From: Jackrogersella multiformis
Taxonomy: Eukaryota; Ascomycota; Sordariomycetes; Xylariales; Hypoxylaceae
NCBI GenBank assembly: GCA_902806575.1
Contig: CADCXD010000011.1
Span: 2,046,001-2,110,000, forward strand
Length of the DNA: 64,000 nt
Direction: 5' to 3'
Shown one piece after another: positions 26,218-37,266 of the stretch. Made by a program: the position numbers and the translations under genes. Below the pieces are notes generated by a model. It did no database searches. It was not told the origin of the DNA and saw only the letters and a program-made list of their open reading frames with translations. Within the stretch, counting starts at the first letter, position 1, and each line of letters starts with the position of its first letter.

Positions 26218-29001
26218 GCGCAAGCTTGCAAGGTTGTTAGGTAGTGGAGGGAAAGTTGTACAGGCGTCAATCGTTTACAGGACTACGGATGTCTCAATCA
26301 AACTAGATTGGTGTTTGCTTTGTAGGATGCCAGGAGTCAAATTAGACACCGACTTGGTTGCCGCCCTGGTCAGGGGTAACCTTTCTCGGGACGGATAGCC
26401 ACATTAGCTCAACGTCTACACACATATTAACCTTACAATTTAGATGTTGGCGTGTGGTGATACTGGGCGCTCCGGAACGATCCAGGCATGTCACACGGGA
26501 GTGCTGGTAGGACGGTGACACATCCCACGAGGATGTGCTGCCTCTTCCCGCCGTCTTGGAACGTGGACGAAACAACCAGCTTTCCGGATTCCGAGATAAT
26601 ATGGGTATGATGCCGCGACCAGCCCGTAGCTAACCCGTTATAGGGTTCCCAACACGCGTACCGACCTACTGGATAAGTCGGCAAACGTTCATCCTTAATC
26701 ACCCCACCCAGACTCGTAGTATATAATAAAAGAAATATAAAAAAAGGTTATAGTTTATAGAAATACGAAGCTAATGCCGATGCTCGGCGCGTAGGCCTGA
26801 ATAGGGACATGGAGGTTCTTGGCTGTAACCGTAGTCGCGACTATACACCTCGCTCAACATGACGTTGTGTTTGCTTTGCGGTCCACTACGTCTCCGCGCC
26901 GCGCATGTTCGCAAACCCCTGAATTTTCGTCTTACGTACACACGAAAGAGCCGGCAGCATACCTTAATCTATGTTAAACAGCGGGAATGAATCTCACGTG
27001 GTTTTTTTGTTTAAGGAGTGTGTTCGCACAGGGAAGGGTCGGTCTTGTCGGGCATCTCCCATTATATATATTTTATAAGATTTCTAGGGAATATAAAAGA
27101 GCTTAGAAATATATTTATAATTTAGGAGCTAAACTCTAGGAGGGGGAATTGCCCATTGCCCAGTGATAAGGAACACAGACAAGCTTTTTCCAAGCTGTAT
27201 CTTGTAGGGCTACTGGGGACCTGATAGGCAGCCGGGAACTCGCTACTGCACGCTAAAGCGGCCTCGGGAAGTGTTCTCGGGAGGCCTTTTCGGATTGGTC
27301 CCGAATACCTGGAGCCTTTAATAGTATTGTGGTACGGTACCTACCTACAGTGGGCACCTAGGGTACCAATTACTCCTAAAAAATCCATTAAATAATAAAG
27401 AATTTTCACATTTTTACTGGCGGGCGACTCCGCTTTGATTTTTCTTCCTTCGGATTTGAGCGATCCAATCCTCACCTTAAGCCACTTAAAGCTGGCCACT
27501 CGCCGAGGTACCTACCTAATCGAGCAACAATATTCAAAACGTTCAGCCTACTTAGGTCGCCGAAAACGAACTATAATATGACTATTGTTATAGAGAAAGC
27601 CTCAGGATGTGTAATATTTCTTTATCGCCGAATCACTTCCCTCGATTACAACGTAAGCGGTCGGGATGTCTCACCGGCATACTATGTATGTATGTAGTGT
27701 AGAACTCGATCGTGATCCCTGTTCCTTGCGTGCGTACACTTCTAGGATACCTAGCCTATAATCTGGACGGTGAGTGAACTCTTGATTACGTACAGAGATT
27801 CAGTTTCAGATCAGGTCCGCCAAGATTTCCAAATTCAAGATCTCCATCTCTATACACTGTAGCGTGGCGAACATGCAGTAGAAACTCATGTCACGATAAG
27901 CATCTTAGCTTCGCACACCATGCGAGCGATTACTTTGTTTCGTTAGGCTGACCCTCTTTTAGGCCGACGATATGTGATTGCCTTTTTTTCCGATAGGAGT
28001 TATGACCACCGAAGGGCACGAGCTATTATATGGGGGTTCCCTACCACAGTATGTGATTACCTAGGTGCCTTACATATATGATTACCTAAAAAAATGTTTC
28101 CATCTTAGGGCTCACTTCGATCTAATCACGACTAGGTATATCTCTCTACTACGTGCATATTTTTCGTCGGCACTGGTTTTGTCCTAAAGAAATGGGTCGC
28201 CGGTTAATCCTATGATAGGTCTTTGCTAAAAATTTCGGCACTTTCATCATTATTGTCACTCTTGTCACTTTCTATAAGTTATGCTATGCCCTCTTTGATA
28301 CTCCAAGTATGTGGCTGCGCTATGCCTCTCCCTATATGACACCTACCCACATAAGGACCGCGATCGATCTAGTTTATAGTGGGTATAGACAATAACAACA
28401 ACTTCTTCTTATCTCAACCTCAGCTGTAATTCATATTACAAGCTAGCCAGCCCGCGGGCTTCGCAGATTTCGCCCCCCAGACACTCGTTATCTAACACTA
28501 TTCGACCAATAGCATCCTCTACCCTCAAATCCTGGCCTGGACCTAGTTTCTTTTCAGGTACATAGATTCCTGCACATTCAGTCGCATCCTCACTTCTTGT
28601 CTTATAAGCTAGCCCTACATTGTGTCACGGTGGCATACAGCGGCATGCTCTAGCTATTGCGAAGACGCCCTCTATAGATACTGTTTCATTCCATTGCAAC
28701 CCAAGCTGCTGCTTAGAAGTATTCTTACTAGCCTGGCCGGCGTCTTCCGGCTTGCGTTGATCTTCAAATCCTGGATATATTCGATGGCGGAGTTGCCCTA
28801 GAGAAGATCCGGAATCGACGACACAGTTTGAGTATCAATTCGATACATAAAAACCAACTCGCTTTCGCAATTCTTAAGTGATCGGATCGTATCACTTCCA
28901 CGCCAGTTGCCAGCAAGGTGAAATCAATCCGGGGCCGGTTTCTAGCTGGCTGGGTTACTTTCATATACACCAAGCTGTCCCCTTGACTACGAACGACAAA
29001 G
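26218..29001. other. Gene-poor region with AT-rich patches
   Basis: No gene is supported. AT-rich patches at about 26719-26770 and 27061-27125 resemble decayed repeats. A short inverted repeat GGCCTC/GAGGCC (27260-27265 with 27281-27286) lies in a GC-rich island. The last several hundred bases must include the promoter of the NCS1 permease. Confidence 0.5.
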
Positions 29002-30717
29002 ATGTTGTTTTCCAACAGAAGCGACGAGACCGGCAACGAGACCGGAAGTGCGCATAAGGAGGAGGGTTCTATCGTCGTAGACTATGGCGTCGGTCACATC
29101 AGCGACGAAAATGCCGTCCACAGCGAAGAATTCACCTCGGGGGAATCTTTATACGCCAAGCTCCAACGGGTTGCTGGCAAGTATGGCGTGGAACAGCGAG
29201 GCATCGAGCGTGTCCCTAGTGACGAGAGGACGGACTCGAGTATGAGCCAAGTCGGTACACTGGTACGATAACCCGTCATTTACGAACCCCTATGAATGTG
29301 TTTCCTGACATACTCCAAGTGGTTCTCTGCCAACATGGTGGTGTCTTCATTCGCCATCGGCGCCCTTGGGCTGCCCGTATTCAACCTTGGATTCGTCGAT
29401 ACCGCCCTGACGATCATCTTCATCAACTTCCTTGGCATCATGCCCGTCTGCTTCTTCTCGACGTTCGGGCCTAAATTCGGGTTACGTCAGATGGTGCTGT
29501 CTAGATTCTACTTTGGATACTATGGTGTTAAACTGAGTAAGCTTGCGGCGCATACCTACCACTTCGACCATCGCGTGTGTTAGAAGCACCTTGCCCGACT
29601 AACCCATTCTACAGTTTCCATATTCAACATTCTAGCCTGCCTGGGCTGGTCCGCGGTGAACGTCATCGTCGGCGCACAGTTCTTCCACGCCGTCAACGCG
29701 GACGTGCCGGGCTGGGCCGGCATCCTGGTCATCGCCTTCTCGACGCTAGTCATCTGCACGTTCGGCTACAGAATCGTCCACATCTACGAGAAGTGGGCTT
29801 GCATCCCCATGTTCATCATCTTCATGATCGTGCTCGGCACCTTCGCCCACTCCGGCGAGTTCAGCAACCTGCTCCCGCTCCAGACCGGCCCCAGCGAGGC
29901 CGGCAACGTGCTCTCCTTCGCGGCCTCGGTCTTCGGCTTCGCCACGGGGTGGACCTCTTACGCGGCCGACTACACCGTGTACCAACCGGTGGGTCGCTCG
30001 AGCAAGTCTATCTTCCTCTGGACCTTCGCCGGCCTGTTCACCTCCCTGTGCTTCACGGAGCTCCTGGGCGCCGCGGTCGCGACCGCCATGGCCGCGAACG
30101 AAGGCTACGCCGAGGCCTACAGCAACGCGCACATCGGCGGCCTGCTGGCGCAGGTGCTGGTGCCGAAGCTCGGCCGCTTCGGCGAGTTCTGCGTCGTGCT
30201 GCTGGGTCTCTCCATCATCGGCAACAACTGCCCGAACACGTACTCGGTGTCGCTGTCGCTGCAGGTGCTGTCGGAGAAGACGCGCCGCGTGCCGCGCTTC
30301 GTGTGGACCCTGGTCAGCACCGCGGTGTACATCGCCGTCGCCGTCCCCGGGTACGACGCGTTCGAGGACACGCTCGAGAGCTTCATGCTGATGATCGGCT
30401 ACTGGCTCGCCATCTACGAGGGCGTCTCCCTGACCGAGCACTTCGTCTTCCGCCGCGGCTCCACCGCCCGCTACGCCCCCGAGGACTACGTCGACCCCAA
30501 GAAGCTGCCGCCCGGCTCCGCGGCCGTCGCCGCGTTTTGCGTCGGCATCGCCGGCGCCGTCCTCGGCATGGCCCAGCAGTGGTTCACGGGCCCCGTCGGC
30601 AAGCTGGCCGGCGCCGCGCCCTACGGCGGCGACGTCGGCTTCGAGCTCGCGTTCGCGTTCACCGCCGTCACGTACGCCGGCCTGAGGACCGTCGAGAAGG
30701 CGCACTTTAGGCGGTGA
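29002..30717 (+). CDS. NCS1 family purine-cytosine permease (Fcy2/FcyB-like)
   Basis: Three exons (29002-29262, 29320-29536, 29615-30717) encode 526 residues, the usual length for Fcy2-type proton symporters of cytosine and purines at the plasma membrane. The cytosolic N-terminus (about 87 residues, acidic) is followed by WFSANMVVSSFAIGALGLP and about 12 hydrophobic helices. Family blocks include GFATGWTSYAADYTVYQP and IIGNNCPNTYSVSLSLQ. Joins read VGTL-WFSANM and VKLI-SIFNILACLGW; introns are 57 and 78 bases, with CTGAC before the first acceptor. The third exon is markedly richer in G/C at third codon positions than exon 1. Substrate specificity (cytosine versus adenine, hypoxanthine or another base) cannot be decided here. 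Confidence 0.92.
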
Positions 30718-32476
30718 GGGGACGAGAGGAGAGGACAGATGCGTGGTATAGAGGATAGATCGATCGATCGATCTGCGGATCTTGATTATACAGGGGGTTC
30801 ACCTGAAAGGGTTTCTATCTGAGAGGGAGGGCTTTTTATTACAAAGAGCTAGAGAAAGAAAGAAAGACGGCAGACGGCTTTAGAGAGGAGCGGAGAGCAT
30901 CATAGGATAAGACGAGACGAGACGAGACGAGACGGAACGAGATCATATTCCGATACATACCCCGACGACATGGGGAGAGAGCATTTGAAGCCTAGGTGGG
31001 TGTGAATTTGCATGTTTTGTGTCTGTAGGTATTTGTCTATTACCTAGGTCTAGGGGTTTCTGGTAGAGGCATATGGATATGTACCTACCTACTATGATTA
31101 ATATTTTTTGTCGTTTAGCGAGGGTTGGTGTAGGATACGAGACTACGAGTCGCGCAGTCGCGTAGTATCTATCTATCCATCAGAGCTCTAGGTATCTTGT
31201 ATACCAGGTAGCTAGCCAGGCCCTTTCCGTACCTGGGCTTTTCGTTCTAGGTTCATAATTATTATAGTTTACATATCTAAAGTAATAGGCAAAGGCCTGC
31301 TTCTTTTCTAAAGAGAGGCCTACAGGGTCTCGTATTCGTCAAGCTGTGCACGTGCAAAACTAGGTTATCACCACATCGAATAGAGTAAGCTAGCTGCTTG
31401 TAAAGTTAGGATAGGTATGATGTATCCCCCCTACATCCACAGTGAATATTCAAAAGGTACAACACTATGTCTTCCCCTCCACCTCTACAACCGAGAATAT
31501 CTAGTTTCTGCCTCGAGTGCAGGTACACGAGGAGGACTAGACAGAGAGGCAGGAAGATCGGGTATGTCCATCTGGGACTGGGCCGAGAGTAAGGGGGATG
31601 GCGGAGTACGCCGGGGCTTGCTATATATGTCTTGCGTGGGGTGGAGTTTGAGGCTGCTTATGGCGGCTCTGGGTTTGTTTGCCTACGTACCTACCTAGGT
31701 ACGTATGTACCTACCGCTAGGGTATGCGGTTAGATATATAAAGCATAGCTACCTAGGTAGGTAGCAAGCTGCTTGCTATTCTATACCTTACACAGACTGC
31801 CTACCTAGGTACCTAGATAGCTACTGTAAGTAGGTAGAGGTAGGTAGACATCAAACACAGGGCAAACATCGACAAGTTAAACACAGGTAGTCAAACCAGC
31901 TTTGCTAACTTTCTTGTTCATTTATCGTATATATAGGTATTTGTAGATATATCAAGTTATGTCTACTCTGAGCCGGGCACTTAGCAGCGCCCCAAGGTCC
32001 TCCCTCATTCTTTTACATCTAAACGAGATATTATTACAAACTTGACTTTACGGTTGAACCCAGCAGCCTAGTTAGATCTCTAACACGAGAGAAGCATTGA
32101 GTTATGATAGCTCTTTTCGTGGGTCTTTGATGTATGCCTCTACACTTCACAGCATATTCGTATAAGGACCTGTTCTAAAGACTTGTGTATATTTAGTAAA
32201 CCTAACACGTCCTATATATAACCCTCGTATTTTAAACAAAGGCTGGCCTAATTACCTTTTAACAGTAAGCATCAGTCATTTGTCCCTTCAGACGATACAG
32301 AATGAATTACATGATTAAATTAACACTATGTTTTGCTAGTGACACTTAACAAGGGGCAAAACCAACACAGCCCATATTTTTGCCTGTCCGCATCCTATAC
32401 GCCGAGCCAAAAGCCGAACCAAGAACCTGATGCGATATACAAGTCCGAGCACACTCCATTCCATCAAAGACCGTGA
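30718..32476. other. Intergenic region with microsatellites
   Basis: No gene is supported. It contains a GATC palindrome run (30757-30774), AAAGA repeats (30851-30867), five GACGA units (30911-30934) and CCTAGG tracts at 31682-31715, 31748-31765 and 31800-31845. It lies between the 3' ends of converging transcripts: the permease (+) and the minus-strand frame ending at 32477. Confidence 0.6.
31682..31845. repeat. Cluster of CCTAGG/GTAG palindromic tracts
   Basis: Three tracts in about 160 bases, each an inverted CTAC/GTAG run around CCTAGG, separated by ordinary sequence. They could form cruciforms or RNA hairpins. The arrangement is typical of the dispersed motif seen through the window. 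Confidence 0.8.
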
Positions 32477-33259
32477 CTATAGGGGGAATGTTGTGGCTTG
32501 GGAGGAATGATCAAAATCGCCATGTTCTTCGTTAAGCCAGTCCTCTGAGAATATGTCTGGGAATATGTCTGTGAACTCCTCGGAAGAGACAGGAGGTAGG
32601 TTATAGGACCCAGAGACAAAGGGCGACAACAACGGTGAATCAGTTAACATCGGATCATTGGACGTGCGTAGTGGACCTGGCTGGACATCCTCAGGCTCGC
32701 TGCGCTGGGGTAACAGTATGCGTGCCTCTTCGCAACATAGCTCCTGGTCACTGTCCTCTCCCATGTCTACAGTCGTTTTGAGTTCCCGTGAATCAACCCT
32801 CTGGCGTGCCTCCCCTACGGAAGGGCGGTTACCGATAGGAAATCGTGACTGAAATCGTAACTCTCGATAGAGATGCACGTCAGATGAGTGGTCCAACTGC
32901 GGTTGATCATCTGGAAACCTAAGCAAGCATCTTCCCGAGGCACCAGCTTCTCGGACGAGGATCGGTACCTCGTCGCTATCGGTTTCCGTTCCCGAATCAT
33001 CAATGCATATATCCTTACCTGCTAATCCGGAACTCTCATTCTGAACGAGAATATCCGGTCGCTGGGTATCCGTGCTGGTAATAGGAACACTGGAAAGGTT
33101 CTCTAATCTGCTGGGCGGGCCCTGCCGTCTCTGTTTCTTTGAGACATTGCCCCCAGTAAGCCCTGATGGAGCAGCCCGTTTGAGTCGAGCATGCTGCGCT
33201 CTGTCGGCTAGCTTCGTCTCTCCTTTGCTGACCGCATCTGTCAACTCCAAGCCTTCGTT
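32477..33259 (-). CDS. Unassigned reading frame downstream of PEX13, start not found
   Basis: A 260-codon open frame (NEGLELTDAV... to ...ATTFPL) directly follows a TAG at 33260-33262. It has no ATG until about residue 164, so if genuine it must begin with an upstream exon or arise from the frame above it. It has a basic stretch that could be a nuclear-localisation signal (LKRAA, SKKQRRQG), an acidic Ser/Asp region (DDSGTETDSDE) and an acidic-hydrophobic C-terminus (EEFTDIFPDIFSEDWLNEE) like an activation or docking segment. It is in the same frame as PEX13, separated from it by 33 sense codons between two TAGs; both TAGs could also serve as splice acceptors. I do not recognise the protein. 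It may be the last exon of a separate gene, an alternative PEX13 tail, or a decayed gene. Confidence 0.4.
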   Translation of the reverse strand, partial: NEGLELTDAVSKGETKLADRAQHARLKRAAPSGLTGGNVSKKQRRQGPPSRLENLSSVPITSTDTQRPDILVQNESSGLAGKDICIDDSGTETDSDEVPILVREAGASGRCLLRFPDDQPQLDHSSDVHLYRELRFQSRFPIGNRPSVGEARQRVDSRELKTTVDMGEDSDQELCCEEARILLPQRSEPEDVQPGPLRTSNDPMLTDSPLLSPFVSGSYNLPPVSSEEFTDIFPDIFSEDWLNEEHGDFDHSSQATTFPL

Positions 33260-33361
33260 CTACTGGGGATGGATGTCAACATCTGTGACAGAATGCACCT
33301 GAATATCTTTGAAACGACTTGCGAGCTCCGCAACCCATTCCTCAGACACACTCTTACCCTC

Positions 33362-34805
33362 CTACGAGTAGAAGTGTGACTTTTGGAAACTTTCGGGAGA
33401 AATATCTCCTGCTTTGCTGGTCACAACTGGTGGCTTGGTGTCTGAGTTATCGGATGGTATTCCTGATTCACTCGGGGCCGCTTTAATCGCAGCAACCGGC
33501 TGGCCTGGTCGCTTGGCCGCTTCTAAGAAGGTCGCAGGTAGGTATCCAAGACGTCCATCTCTGGCCCGACAGCGCCACCACTCACTTGGGTTACCTAGAG
33601 GATCACTCTTGCTCAAGACTGCAATGAAGTCACCCTTCTTGACGGCAAGGTCGACGCCCTGGGTGGCATTGCCAGCCTCTGGAGTGAAATCATAAAGGAC
33701 GCGGCAAAACTCGAGTTTAGTGGGATCAAGGGGCGCGTTTAGACCTGTAACTTCCATCCGCCTACGTTCTTCCTCCTCGCTTGATGCTGCTGCGATTGAC
33801 CGGATTGCCTTGTTCATAAGATAGGGTAACCCAAAAGCGGCGAGAAGGAAGAATATCAAGGGCTTTCTACTAGGTTTCGGTGAGGCCGAAGCACCATTGG
33901 CGCCAGATGGTAGTTTACGTCCCTCAAAGAGAGCAAAAGATGACGGTGTGAGCGCCATTGCATCAACAGGAGGTGGCCGACCAGTCAGCTTGGCAAATAG
34001 TGTTCGAAGCCATCGCATGACGGTGAAAATACCGAGGACGGATCCAAGAGTGTTGCGCAGATTGCTGAATTGCTCGGCTACAGATACCATGGCTGTCGCT
34101 TAGTTAGCAAACCACCCACCCCATCATTGCTTAGATCCAATATTAACTTGACATACCAAAAAAGCTTGAATGAGTTGCCATGTATGTGCTCTCAAGCATC
34201 TGGGCGAAACCACTAAAGGTACCGACAATGCCTTCAAGCATCTGAAAGGTAGCCTGTGTGCTGTTGCTGAAACTATTGGTCAGGCTGTTAGGGTTGTTTG
34301 GGTCGTTCTGCATCATTCCAGGCATGCCGCCGTACATGCTTCCATACATCCCCCCGTAGCCACCCATACTGCCCATACCTCCCATGCCACCCATACCACT
34401 CATGCCGCTCATACCACCGTACATTCCTGTACCATATCCTCCATATCTAGAATATGGGGATTGGTAGGGACTGTATGAAGAGCCGTATGGTGTTCGACTG
34501 TATGCCGACGCGTTCTGGTTCACGGTGGAGTTTAAGGAGTCGGGACGAGGAGGGACAATCGGTGTGCCCGAGGAAGAGCCCGTAGCAGGATTTACTGATG
34601 ACGGAGCTGTGAGTGCATTTGAGGTTGATGGCATAGATATACCAGAAGCTGTGGCGGTTGGTGTAGCAAGGTTTGCTAGGAGACATAAGTTAGAAAAAAC
34701 CATCATCGGCATGTGAAATTGAATTAACAATTAACGATTAACGGCAGACTTACTACTAGATCCTGTCGCGCCGGCACGCTCCCAAGGCTTGGGTGGCGAA
34801 GCCAT
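33362..34805 (-). CDS. PEX13: Peroxin 13, peroxisomal docking-complex SH3 protein
   Basis: Three exons (34754-34805, 34157-34675, 33362-34092) encode 433 residues. Pex13 is an integral peroxisomal membrane protein that, with Pex14, docks the import receptors Pex5 and Pex7. The N-terminus MASPPKPWERAG is the family signature. Residues about 70-150 are Gly/Tyr/Met-rich. Joins read SST-NLATP and SSFFA-MVSVAEQF. A hydrophobic helix lies near residues 268-284 (LIFFLLAAFGLPYLM). Residues 318-381 form an SH3 domain with ALYDF-like VLYDFTPEAG, EWWRCR and GYLPATFLE. The C-terminus ends FQKSHFYS, which fits my recollection of fungal Pex13, so the TAG at 33362-33364 is probably the normal stop. Introns are 78 and 64 bases. 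An unexplained in-frame open region follows. Confidence 0.95.
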
Positions 34806-35525
34806 TGTGATTGAGAAAGACACTTGCGATACCTCACGATGTATCAAAATTACAAAATGCTATTGAATTAAAATGACGATGTCGCGAAAGGGAAGTTAGG
34901 CTTAGGTTGCTTGGACAAGGTTGGTGATGACAAAAGAGCGTTGAGGCGAGGCAAAACCTTGGAAGGTAAAAGGTAAGAAACGACCAGAAACGACCTCGGT
35001 ATTTGTTCACCGTTCAGCGCCTTCCGAACGGTAAATCCTAATGGGGTAGGGCTCAATAGTTAATGCACAGACCAGCGCGTCACGTGAATATCAGTTAATA
35101 GGCAGATAGGTAAGTCAATACCTCGGTCCAGATTGTAGATTGGCAGTTGCTAGGGTAATTGTACCTAAGTACCCATGATCAATCTAAAGGTCTTGGCATC
35201 GAGATATCTAGTGTACTTAGGTACCTAGGTACCTACCTAGGTAATAAGTATTAGAAGTTTGACTTTGTGCCCATTCAAACATTCAAAATCCATTTTATGT
35301 CTAAATATACTATTTATTCGTTTTTGGCTAAAAATATATAGATTTTTATTATTTCTAATGGGTTTCCCTCTTCCTCTTCACGAGACCTAACAATCATATT
35401 ATTCCTCATCATCAAGCACCGTCCAACAAACCCCAGCTCCCAGCTTTGCATCCCCATGTCAGCTAGGTACCTACCTACCTAGCCTACTAGGTAGGTATAA
35501 TAAGAATACATACATCCACCTGCCC
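34806..35525. other. Intergenic region, PEX13 promoter side
   Basis: About 720 bases separate the PEX13 start from the aquaporin stop; both genes read leftward, so this holds the PEX13 promoter and the aquaporin 3' region. Two CCTAGG tracts are present (35217-35244 and 35466-35498) plus an AT-rich patch (35295-35360). No gene is seen. Confidence 0.65.
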
Positions 35526-37266
35526 TCACTTCTTCGAGGAGAAGTCAAGCAGCCTTCTCGTTCGTTTCTTGAGTCCACCTTGGATTCGATAATTAATTGG
35601 GCTCTCAGTCCCAACAAATACGAAGCTGTCGTATAAGGCGCACCCGATGATAGAGCCGACTAGAGTGGCAAGCCACGGGCCGTAAAACCACCATCCTGTC
35701 TGGAACGTCTCTGGCCCACGATACCCGACAGCCCAAGCTATCACTCGGGGGCCAAAATCCGAAGCTGGGTTTAATGCTGATCCGATATTGTATCCCATAC
35801 TCATCTTCAAAGTGGTAAGCAATAACCCGAGCACCTAAGTCTGTTCGTTAGCCTCTATTGGTCAATCATTATGGGCAATAAGGGCAGATGACAGAGTAAT
35901 CATTCACTGCTTTTGTGGAATTCCTACCAATGCGTGCATTCCCGCTCCAGGAGGGTTATTGGTATCATCGCCCAGCGCGAAAACTGCAATCATCATAATT
36001 GCACTGCCGACCACCTGGTCGAAGAAAGCTGTGCTTAGCGATACCCATTCTTGAGGAGTCGAGAAGAAGGTCTTGGCGGTGTCTGTCATGGTAGGATCAA
36101 CATGTCGAATGCTATCCCTATAGATACCGTAGGCCAAAGCGCCAGCTACGAGACTTGCAAGGAATTGGGCAAGTATGTAGACGAGGCATGATCGCCAGGG
36201 AAAGCCACGAAAGATCGATAAGCTGATCGATATGGCTGGGTTCATGTGAGCCCCTGAGACACCACCACCGAGATATATGCCAAACATCCAGGCAAAACCC
36301 CAAGCCCAGCATGAGGTCTCATAATTGCCGTATTTCTCCTCTTGTTTGGCAGATAGGTTCACAGAGAGGGTTGCCGATAACCCCATAAATACAGCTATGC
36401 CCGTCTGATAATCGAGTTAGTCTAGATCATAAGGGAAACATGGCAGCGAGTACGAGAAAAACACATACCGCAAGAAATTCAGCCAATGGTTCCGGATGTT
36501 TTGCTCGTATACGGGCCCACCAGTTGCGGAACTCGTCTGGGTCTTTCTCTCCTTGCCCCACCTCATCATGATCCCGTTTGCCCAACGGCTCGCTGTCAAT
36601 TCCATAGCTGGGACGGTCCTCTTTATTGCTCTTATCCGTGTCATGCGTTTCGTTCGTGTGCTCTTTGCGAGTGGAACTGTCCTCCGTGGGCAGGTACTCG
36701 AAGACGGGCTGTCCGACGTCGTTGCGTTTGTCGCTATGAGCAGCTCCTGCGGCTGTCCTTCTTGGTCTAGAGGTTTCGGCCCCCGCCATCCCTTCTTGCT
36801 TCTCGACATTCGGCGAACCTCCTTTGCCGAAGTCGACCTCGCCGAGTTCTGCTCCATCTTCGGGAGATTTGGGTACGGGCTTGGTTGGTTTCTTGGTCCA
36901 GCGGACTCTACGCGGCAGTGGCCTACCGATGCTGTAAATCGGCTTTTTACTCGTTTGGCCATACCATGGGTTCGCTTGGCGGTAATTCTCATCTACCCAT
37001 GCCATAATATCCGCTCGTTCGCGGTCGCTTGTTGCATTCTGCATCTTCTCTCGAACTTGCTGGGTATTATTAGGGTCCAATGTTGCATTGAGACTCTGAC
37101 CCGGCTCCTTCGAACTGATGGGATCTTGTGTGTCAGACACTCGACGAGGTGGAGTTGAATGAAGATACGAAACAGTGTCTGGTAGCTCTGTGATATCATC
37201 AGCTGAAAGGTATTCATTCTGAGGCATGCGATCGATTGCAGGATCGGTCATATTTCTTGAAGCCAT
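35526..37266 (-). CDS. Aquaglyceroporin-like MIP channel with long N-terminus
   Basis: Three exons (36469-37266, 35928-36404, 35526-35834) encode 527 residues, with introns of 64 and 93 bases. A hydrophilic N-terminal region of about 250 residues (charged, with RNWWARIRAKHPEPLAEFLA before helix 1) resembles the extended fungal aquaglyceroporins rather than short water channels. Six helices follow. The first half-helix motif is HMNPA (residues 321-323). The second is LNPASDFGPR (447-449), where almost all family members have NPARD. The missing Arg (Ser450, codon 35760-35762) normally lines the selectivity filter, so permeability should differ. The channel probably sits in the plasma membrane and conducts glycerol or another small solute; the substrate is an inference. 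Joins read EFLA-TGIAVF and MHAL-VLGLLL. Confidence 0.9.

Noticed and set aside
29577..30710. Long Arg/His-rich frame on the plus strand and a Gly/Ala/Asp-rich frame on the opposite strand (29746-30705)
   Set aside because: Both are shadows of the GC-rich third exon of the NCS1 permease; their composition is what frame-shifted reading of G/C-ending codons produces.
36496..37158. 220-codon plus-strand frame
   Set aside because: It is antisense to the well-supported first exon of the aquaglyceroporin.
24952..37266. Secondary-metabolite gene cluster
   Set aside because: No polyketide synthase, peptide synthetase, terpene cyclase or P450 is present; the neighbouring genes are housekeeping or transport functions.
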